Shown: one piece after another, positions 58,573-64,000 of the stretch | Layout of the letters: the number at the start of each line of letters is the position of its first letter | Position numbering within the stretch: the stretch's first letter is position 1 | Origin: Oscillospiraceae bacterium | Lineage (GTDB): Bacteria; Bacillota; Clostridia; Oscillospirales; Ruminococcaceae | NCBI GenBank assembly: GCA_022791315.1 | Contig: JAAVYW010000008.1 | Coordinates: forward strand, 48,031-112,030 | Direction: 5' to 3' | DNA: 64,000 nt | Notes under the pieces: generated by a model | The model's input: only the letters and a program-made list of their open reading frames with translations | Database searches by the model: none | Told to the model about the DNA's origin: nothing | Program-made: the position numbers and the translations under genes

Positions 58573-59370
58573 TTGTTGATTGATTTTCACACCCATGCTT
58601 TTCCGGACAAACTGGCGGAGCGCACCCTTGAGAAGCTGAGCGCCATTGCAAAAATCCAGCCGAACTCGGACGGCACAGTGGAGGGGACGCGGGGAAAGAT
58701 GGGGGAATGGGGTGTGGATAAAGCAGTGCTGCTGCACATTGCCACCAAGCCCAGCCAGCAGCGCACCATCAACGACTGGGCCCGCTCTATCCAGAGCGAT
58801 GACCTGCTGTGCTTTGGCACCGTGCACCCTGATGCGGAGGACGCCATTGAGGAGCTCTACCGCATCAAGGAGATTGGGCTGCATGGGGTGAAATTCCATC
58901 CGGATTACCAGGGGTTTTGGCTGACGGAGGACCGGATGCTGCCCATCTATGAGACGCTGGAAAAGCTGGGGCTGCCCATGATTTTCCATGCCGGATGGGA
59001 CCCTATCTCCCCTGATGTGGTCCACGCGCCGGTGAAAGCTGTGGTGGAACTGCTGGACACCTGCCCGGGGCTGACCCTCATCGGGGCGCATCTGGGGGGG
59101 ATGAAACAGTATGACCAGGTGGAGGAGCTGCTGGCGGGGCGGGATATTTTTCTGGATGTTTCCATGTCCTCGGTGTACTGCGGGAAGGAGCAGTATTGCC
59201 GGATTTTGAAAAAACACGGGGCGGGCCGGCTGCTCTTTGGCTCAGACTGCCCTTGGAGCTCGGCCAGGGCGGAGCTGGAATTCTTAAACCAGGCGGATTT
59301 TACCCCGGAGGAGAGGGAACGTATCTGCTGGAAAAATGCGGCAGAGCTGCTGGGGATTGCCGGGGAATAG
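58573..59370 (+). CDS. Amidohydrolase family protein
   Basis: A 265-residue metal-dependent hydrolase starting at TTG after GGGGGAAC. IDFHTHAFPD provides the HxH metal motif at residues 5-7, then GLHGVKFHPDYQGF, MIFHAGWD, LIGAHLGGMKQY and LFGSDCPWSS (the last with the conserved Asp). This is the pattern of the amidohydrolase-2 (ACMSD-like) group, which acts on amides, decarboxylates or cleaves C-N bonds; the substrate is unknown. It stands next to the sugar isomerase and may act in the same route. Confidence 0.85.
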   Translation: MLIDFHTHAFPDKLAERTLEKLSAIAKIQPNSDGTVEGTRGKMGEWGVDKAVLLHIATKPSQQRTINDWARSIQSDDLLCFGTVHPDAEDAIEELYRIKEIGLHGVKFHPDYQGFWLTEDRMLPIYETLEKLGLPMIFHAGWDPISPDVVHAPVKAVVELLDTCPGLTLIGAHLGGMKQYDQVEELLAGRDIFLDVSMSSVYCGKEQYCRILKKHGAGRLLFGSDCPWSSARAELEFLNQADFTPEERERICWKNAAELLGIAGE

Positions 59371-59408
59371 GAGAAAATGGTTCTTGACGGCGAGGGAAGG
59401 GGACGGAT

Positions 59409-60155
59409 ATGGAGGGAAAGAAGCGCTATCGGCTGCTGGATTTTTTGCGGGGGGTATCGCTGGTGAATATGGTGGCGTACCACCTGCTCTATGACCTGGT
59501 GTATCTCTTTGGGGTGCGGATAGAGTGGTACCATGGGGCGGGAGCCTATTGGTGGCAGCAGCTCATCTGCGGCTCCTTTATCCTCTTTGCCGGGGCCTCC
59601 TGCCGCTTGAGCAGGAATAACCTGAAGCGGGGGGCCCAGCTGCTGGCCTTTGGCGTGGTACTGGGCAGGGTGACGGCTTTTGTGATGCCGCAGCAGCAGG
59701 TCCGTTTTGGCATCCTCCACTTTATGGGGATAGCCTGCCTGCTGGCGGGGCTGCTGCGTCCTGTGCTGGAAAGGGTTATGCCGGCCTGCGGGGCGCTGGT
59801 TGCCCTGTTTTTCTTCCTGCTCACCAGGGGCGTGGGGAGGGGATGGCTGGGATTTTTGGGACACCCGCTGGTGTATCTGCCAGAGGGGCTCTATCAGACG
59901 GCGTTCCTCTATCCGCTGGGCTTCCCGGGGCCGGGGTTCTTTTCCAGCGACTACTTTCCCCTGCTGCCCTGGTTTTTCCTCTTCCTGTTGGGTTTCTTCC
60001 TCTGGCCCATGGTGCAGGGGATGGATGTGCTGGAATGGCCCCAGCAGCCAAACCCCATCTCCTGGGCCGGGCGGCGCACGGTTTGGATTTACCTGGCCCA
60101 CCAGCCGGTGCTGTATGGGATTTGCTGGATGCTGGAACGGGTGGGGGTACTGTAG
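59409..60155 (+). CDS. DUF1624 heparan-alpha-glucosaminide acetyltransferase-like membrane protein
   Basis: A 248-residue membrane protein of the DUF1624 family. RLLDFLRGVSLVNMVAYHLLYD at the start holds the conserved Arg and His of the transacylase group; six or seven hydrophobic segments follow, and PISWAGRRTVWIYLAHQPVLYG ends the protein with a second conserved His. Family members move acetyl groups across the membrane to sugars. It lies between the amidohydrolase and alpha-mannosidase genes, consistent with glycan handling. Confidence 0.82.
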   Translation: MEGKKRYRLLDFLRGVSLVNMVAYHLLYDLVYLFGVRIEWYHGAGAYWWQQLICGSFILFAGASCRLSRNNLKRGAQLLAFGVVLGRVTAFVMPQQQVRFGILHFMGIACLLAGLLRPVLERVMPACGALVALFFFLLTRGVGRGWLGFLGHPLVYLPEGLYQTAFLYPLGFPGPGFFSSDYFPLLPWFFLFLLGFFLWPMVQGMDVLEWPQQPNPISWAGRRTVWIYLAHQPVLYGICWMLERVGVL

Positions 60156-60328
60156 GCTATATGCCCAAAAAAGTGCTGGAAGTTTGGCCCTTTTTTCTGT
60201 ATCAAATTGGGATGAATCGTGCTAGAATAGCCTCGAATCCCGGCCTTGTGTTGAGCCGGGGGATGGGGCTATTTTCTGTTGGGGGAAAAGCCCAAATGGC
60301 AAGCCACAGCGGCGGAAAGGGTGAGACG

Positions 60329-63300
60329 ATGAGCATTAACCATCTGTTTTTGGAGCAGAGAATTGGGAAAATCCTCACAGTATTGGCGGGCAGCATCTAC
60401 AGCAAAAGCCTGCCTGTGTGGGACTACCGGGTAAAACGCACTCATGAACGGGGCTTGGAGATGGCGGGCACCGGCGACTGGGAGAACTTTGACGCCCGCA
60501 GCCAGACCTGGCAGGGCTGGCGGGAGGACTACTGGTTTGTCACCGATGTGACGGTGCCGGAGGGGTGGGAGGGGGAGACCGTGTTCCTGCGGCTCTCCAC
60601 CGGCTCAGACAATGGGTGGGAGGCCGACAACCCCCAGTTTTATGTCTATGTGAACGGCAGGCTGGTGCAGGGGCTGGACACCCGGCACAGGGAATTCCGG
60701 CTGGCAGAGCAGGCCAAGGTGGGGGAGACCTACCATGTGGCCCTGTTTGCCTACACCAGCGAGAACAAGAGCGTGCTACGGCTTGACACGACGCTGGCGG
60801 CGCTGGACAAGGAGACGGAGCAGCTCTATTATGACATTAAGGTGCCCTATGACACGGCGCTGCTCTTAGACGAGAACGACAAGACCCGCATTGACATGGT
60901 GCTGGCCCTCAACGAGACCATTAACCGGCTGGACCTGCGGGTGATGGGTTCTAAGGAATACCACGCCTCGGTGAAGGAGGCGCTGGAATATATCCGGACG
61001 GAATTCTACGAAAAGCAGTGCGGGGGAAGCGAGGCGGTCATCCGCTGCGTGGGGCACACCCATATTGACGTGGCCTGGCTGTGGACACTGAGTGTCACTA
61101 GGGACAAGGCAGTGCGGACGTTTGCCACCATGCTGGAATTGATGAACCAGTATCCGGAATTCATCTTCATGTCCAGCCAGCCGCAGCTCTACCAATACGT
61201 GAAAGAGGATGCGCCGGAGGTCTACGAAGAGCTGAAACGGCGGGTGAAAGAGGGTCGCTGGGAGGCAGAGGGCGCCATGTTCCTAGAGGCAGACTGCAAC
61301 ATCTCCTCCGGCGAAGCGCTGGTACGGCAGGTGCTCTACGGCACCCGCTTCTTTGAAAAGGAATTCGGGGTGAAAAACAGGATTCTCTGGCTGCCGGATG
61401 TGTTCGGCTATTCGGCTGCGTTGCCCCAGATTCTCAAAAAGAGCGGGATTGACTACTTTATGACCACCAAAATCAGCTGGAACGAATACAACAAGCTGCC
61501 CTATGATACCTTCCAGTGGCGGGGGATTGACGGGACAGAGGTGTTGACCCACTTTATCCCCGCTTCGGATTATCAGCCGGTGATGCGCACCCATTTCACC
61601 ACCTATAACGGCAACCTGGTTCCCAAGCAGGTGAAGGGGGCTTGGCAGCGCTACCAGCAGAAGGAATTGAACCAAGAGGCCCTCTTTGCCTTTGGATACG
61701 GGGATGGGGGCGGCGGCACCACAAAGGAGATGCTGGAGAACTACCGCCGGATGGAGAAGGGGATTCCCGGCTGCCCCAGGGTGCAGATGAGCACCAGCCG
61801 CGATTTCTTTGAGCAGCTGGAGCGGGATGTGGTGGGAAACCGCTATCTCCCCACCTGGTCGGGAGAGCTCTACCTGGAATACCACCGGGGGACCTATACC
61901 TCCATGGCCCGGAACAAGAAATACAACCGGAAGTCGGAGTTTCTCCTACAGAGCGCGGAGAAGCTGGGGGTGATGGACCAGGCGCTGCTGGGGGGAAGTT
62001 ATCCCACCAAGAAGCTGGACGACAACTGGGAAGTGGTGCTGCGCAACCAGTTCCACGACATCCTGCCGGGCTCCTCTATCAAAGAGGTGTATGAGGACTC
62101 CCAGGAAGAATACGAGGGGGTGAAAAAGCAGGTATCGGCGCTGCTCACAGACGGGGTGCGTAAGCTGCACGGCCAGGTGGCCCGCTCGGCCCCGGCAGTG
62201 ACGGTGTTTAATACTGCGGGGACGGTTCTCAGCGATGTGGTGGAGGTAATGCTGCCGGAAGAGGTGGGGGCTCTCTCTGACCCGGAGACAGGAAAGGTAC
62301 TGCCGGTGCAGCGGCTGGCAAACGGCAACGCCCTCTTCTTTGCGCCGGAGGTGCCTGCCAACGGCTACAAGACCTTCTATGCCGCCAAGGCCAAGGAGGG
62401 CGAAGGCCGCCTGGAGGTGGAGGGGAAAGTGGTTTGCACGCCCTTCTATACAGTGGAATTCGATGAGAAGGCGCAGTTTATCTCCCTCTATGACAAGGTG
62501 AACGGCAGGGAGGTGCTGAAGGCCGGGGAAAAGGGGAACGTGATTACGGCCTATGAGGACCGGCCTCACAAGTACGATAACTGGGACGTGAATATCTACT
62601 ACCAGGAGAAGAGCTGGGTGGTGGACAGCCTGGCGGAATCCACAGTGGAGGAGGCCGGGCCGGTGCGGCTTTGCCTCAAGGTGGTGCGGCCCTTCCTCTC
62701 CTCTACGATTACCCAGCGCATCTATTTCTACAGCGACCAGGCCCGGATTGACGTTGCAAATGACATCGACTGGAAAGAGGAGAACCTCCTGCTGAAGGCA
62801 GCTTTCCCGGTGGATGTGCACGCAGAGGAGGCCAGCTATGAGATACAGTATGGCAATGTGACAAGGCCCTGCCACAGCAACACCCTGTGGGATGCCGCGC
62901 GCTTTGAGGTGTGCGCCCACAAGTGGGCGGATTTCTCGGAGGACGGGTATGGGGTGAGCCTCTTAAACGACTGCAAGTTTGGCTATGACATCCACGACGG
63001 GGTGATGCGGCTGACCATGCTCAAGGCCGGCACCTATCCCAACCCGGAGGCGGACAAGGAGCGGCACACCTTTACCTACTCCCTCTACCCCCACGCTGGG
63101 GGCTGGCGGGCGGCGGGCACGGTGGCCCAGGCCTACGCCCTGAACCTGCCGCTGCTGGCCCTGTGCGGCGACAAGCAGGAGGGGACGCTGCCCGATGCCC
63201 TTTCCCTGGTACAGGTGGACTGCCCCAATGTGATTGTGGAGGCGGTGAAGAAGGCGCAGGACAGCCAGGATACGGTGGTGAGGCTCTACGAGTGCTACAA

Positions 63301-63463
63301 CCGGCGCACCAGGATGACGGTTACGCTGGCAAAGGCCCCCAAAGCTGTCTTTGCCTGCAACCTGTTGGAGCGGGAGGCCACACCGGTGGAGGTGGAGGGG
63401 AAGACCTTTACCGATACCGTGCTGCCCTATGAGATTAAGAGCTATCTGATTCAGTGGGATTGA
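60329..63463 (+). CDS. Alpha-mannosidase, glycoside hydrolase family 38
   Basis: A 1044-residue enzyme with the GH38 layout. After a beta-rich N-terminal domain (about 1-220), the zinc motif GHTHIDVAWLW gives His243 and Asp247 (zinc ligands), and WLPDVFGYSAALPQ gives the nucleophile Asp357; a three-helix bundle and beta-sandwich domains follow. These enzymes remove alpha-linked mannose from N-glycans or other mannosides. There is no signal peptide, so cytoplasmic action on imported oligosaccharides is likely. GGAAAGGGTGAGACG precedes the ATG; the longer open frame upstream has no family match. Confidence 0.93.
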   Translation: MSINHLFLEQRIGKILTVLAGSIYSKSLPVWDYRVKRTHERGLEMAGTGDWENFDARSQTWQGWREDYWFVTDVTVPEGWEGETVFLRLSTGSDNGWEADNPQFYVYVNGRLVQGLDTRHREFRLAEQAKVGETYHVALFAYTSENKSVLRLDTTLAALDKETEQLYYDIKVPYDTALLLDENDKTRIDMVLALNETINRLDLRVMGSKEYHASVKEALEYIRTEFYEKQCGGSEAVIRCVGHTHIDVAWLWTLSVTRDKAVRTFATMLELMNQYPEFIFMSSQPQLYQYVKEDAPEVYEELKRRVKEGRWEAEGAMFLEADCNISSGEALVRQVLYGTRFFEKEFGVKNRILWLPDVFGYSAALPQILKKSGIDYFMTTKISWNEYNKLPYDTFQWRGIDGTEVLTHFIPASDYQPVMRTHFTTYNGNLVPKQVKGAWQRYQQKELNQEALFAFGYGDGGGGTTKEMLENYRRMEKGIPGCPRVQMSTSRDFFEQLERDVVGNRYLPTWSGELYLEYHRGTYTSMARNKKYNRKSEFLLQSAEKLGVMDQALLGGSYPTKKLDDNWEVVLRNQFHDILPGSSIKEVYEDSQEEYEGVKKQVSALLTDGVRKLHGQVARSAPAVTVFNTAGTVLSDVVEVMLPEEVGALSDPETGKVLPVQRLANGNALFFAPEVPANGYKTFYAAKAKEGEGRLEVEGKVVCTPFYTVEFDEKAQFISLYDKVNGREVLKAGEKGNVITAYEDRPHKYDNWDVNIYYQEKSWVVDSLAESTVEEAGPVRLCLKVVRPFLSSTITQRIYFYSDQARIDVANDIDWKEENLLLKAAFPVDVHAEEASYEIQYGNVTRPCHSNTLWDAARFEVCAHKWADFSEDGYGVSLLNDCKFGYDIHDGVMRLTMLKAGTYPNPEADKERHTFTYSLYPHAGGWRAAGTVAQAYALNLPLLALCGDKQEGTLPDALSLVQVDCPNVIVEAVKKAQDSQDTVVRLYECYNRRTRMTVTLAKAPKAVFACNLLEREATPVEVEGKTFTDTVLPYEIKSYLIQWD

Positions 63464-63573
63464 GTTTTGTAGTAGAATTCCCCCTGGCAGCCCTTTGGGG
63501 ACTGCCGGGGGGAGCTTTTTAGAGGGCCTGGGTTTTCAGCTGCGGTGGGGAGACACTGAAAAAAGAGGGAGAA

Positions 63574-63610
63574 GGGGTGTAAGTTTGTCAAACAAATTGG
63601 ACAAGGAATT
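63574..63610. mobile_element. Likely left terminus of an insertion sequence
   Basis: The transposase frame ends within a TGTAAGTTTGTCAAACAAAT stretch. This pattern, a coding end running into a TGT-initial terminal repeat, is usual in IS481-like elements. The direct target repeat cannot be assigned because the other end is outside the window. Confidence 0.45.
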
Positions 63611-64000
63611 CGAGAGGAGAAAGCCAGGAGAGGGGACGCATCGGTAAGTTGTTGGAGCTTCGGTTATGGACAGCAAGCTGTTTCTCAAAGTCGGCCAGGG
63701 AAAAGAAAGAACGAAGAGAATAGAAGCGTTTCTGGTCTTCCCTGTGGCTACGCTCCACTTTTCCGTTGTGCCTTGGGGTGTAAGGGCGGATGAGCTTGTG
63801 CCGGACGCCAAGAGCAGCGGCAGTTTTCTCAAAAAGGGTCTGGACATCCCGTTTACTGTTGGAAAAACGGTTTGTAAATTCAAAACCGTTGTCGGTCTGG
63901 ACACATTCCACACGGATACCCCTGCGGGCATACCACTTCACCAGCCGCTTCAAAAAGTCGGCGGAGGAGTAGGTGGATTGCTCCGGATAGGCGGCCAGGA
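63588..64000 (-). CDS. DDE integrase-core transposase, 5' part off the right edge
   Basis: 137 codons of a leftward transposase frame are visible, running to the window's right edge. QTDNGFEFTNRF carries one catalytic Asp of the DDE triad, and PYTPRHNGKVERSHREDQKRF is the conserved motif with the catalytic Glu. The closest groups are IS481-like and IS3-like elements. Its stop lies inside TGTAAGTTTGTCAAACAAA (from about 63578), which may be the terminal inverted repeat of the element. The right end of the element is not visible. Confidence 0.8.
   Translation of the reverse strand, partial: LAAYPEQSTYSSADFLKRLVKWYARRGIRVECVQTDNGFEFTNRFSNSKRDVQTLFEKTAAALGVRHKLIRPYTPRHNGKVERSHREDQKRFYSLRSFFSLADFEKQLAVHNRSSNNLPMRPLSWLSPLEFLVQFV

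Noticed and set aside
59843..60328. Upstream extension of the alpha-mannosidase
   Set aside because: It overlaps the DUF1624 gene and has no GH38 content. The ATG at 60329 has a good ribosome binding site.

Overview
The window is about 64 kb of GC-rich DNA (roughly 60% G+C by eye) from a Gram-positive, endospore-forming anaerobe of the class Clostridia, most like the Oscillospiraceae/Ruminococcaceae. The evidence is a GerA-family germination protein, a DivIVA-SepF-YlmH-YggS division cluster, ECF-type vitamin transporters, strong AGGAGG ribosome binding sites and many GTG/TTG starts. The family placement is inference. No rRNA, tRNA, CRISPR array, prophage or complete mobile element was seen. 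One transposase runs off the right edge. || Layout. 1-4 kb: an acetyltransferase fragment, a CPBP membrane protease, an aminoglycoside 6-adenylyltransferase-like gene, and a P-loop kinase next to an ECF S component. 4-13 kb: the Mg2+ transporter MgtE behind a long structured leader, the folate ECF component FolT behind a tetrahydrofolate riboswitch, an M20 peptidase, a methyltransferase, a GH3 glycosidase and a MATE pump. 13-20 kb: a sugar isomerase/epimerase coupled to a MerR regulator, the GerA-family protein behind a possible forespore promoter, a DUF3842-HAD-GNAT cluster, a flavodoxin lipoprotein, DegV and an unknown Cys-motif protein. 20-26 kb: a histidyl-tRNA synthetase preceded by what looks like a leader-peptide attenuator, GNAT, a small kinase, another epimerase, and MutS2 lacking its Smr domain next to an RNHCP protein. 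26.6-27.8 kb: a gene-poor stretch full of short palindromes. || 27.8-38.5 kb: DUF3783, a C_GCAxxG_C_C-GNAT fusion, an AraC regulator, a sugar isomerase, small proteins, a SufS/SufE pair, a Ham1-type NTP pyrophosphatase, and HflC/HflK. 38.8-47 kb: the RNA-modification and mismatch-repair block miaB-ylbF-mutS-mutL-miaA, interrupted between mutS and mutL by an AT-rich nucleotidyltransferase-like gene. 47-52.5 kb: a cell-division and envelope block (HlyD-like protein, yggS, sepF, ylmH, divIVA, lspA, rluD). 52.7-63.5 kb: a secreted Ig-like surface protein, split transketolase, a sugar isomerase, an amidohydrolase, a DUF1624 membrane protein and a GH38 alpha-mannosidase. The last 400 bases are the 3' part of a DDE transposase gene. 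|| The items most worth following up are the putative His-codon attenuator ahead of hisS, a hairpin/start-codon element shared by two unrelated genes (about 23.1 and 33.8 kb), a MerR-type 19-bp-spacer promoter with no gene behind it, an in-frame amber codon in a small expressed-looking ORF, and the structured mgtE leader. All are read from sequence alone; none was checked by search or folding software.
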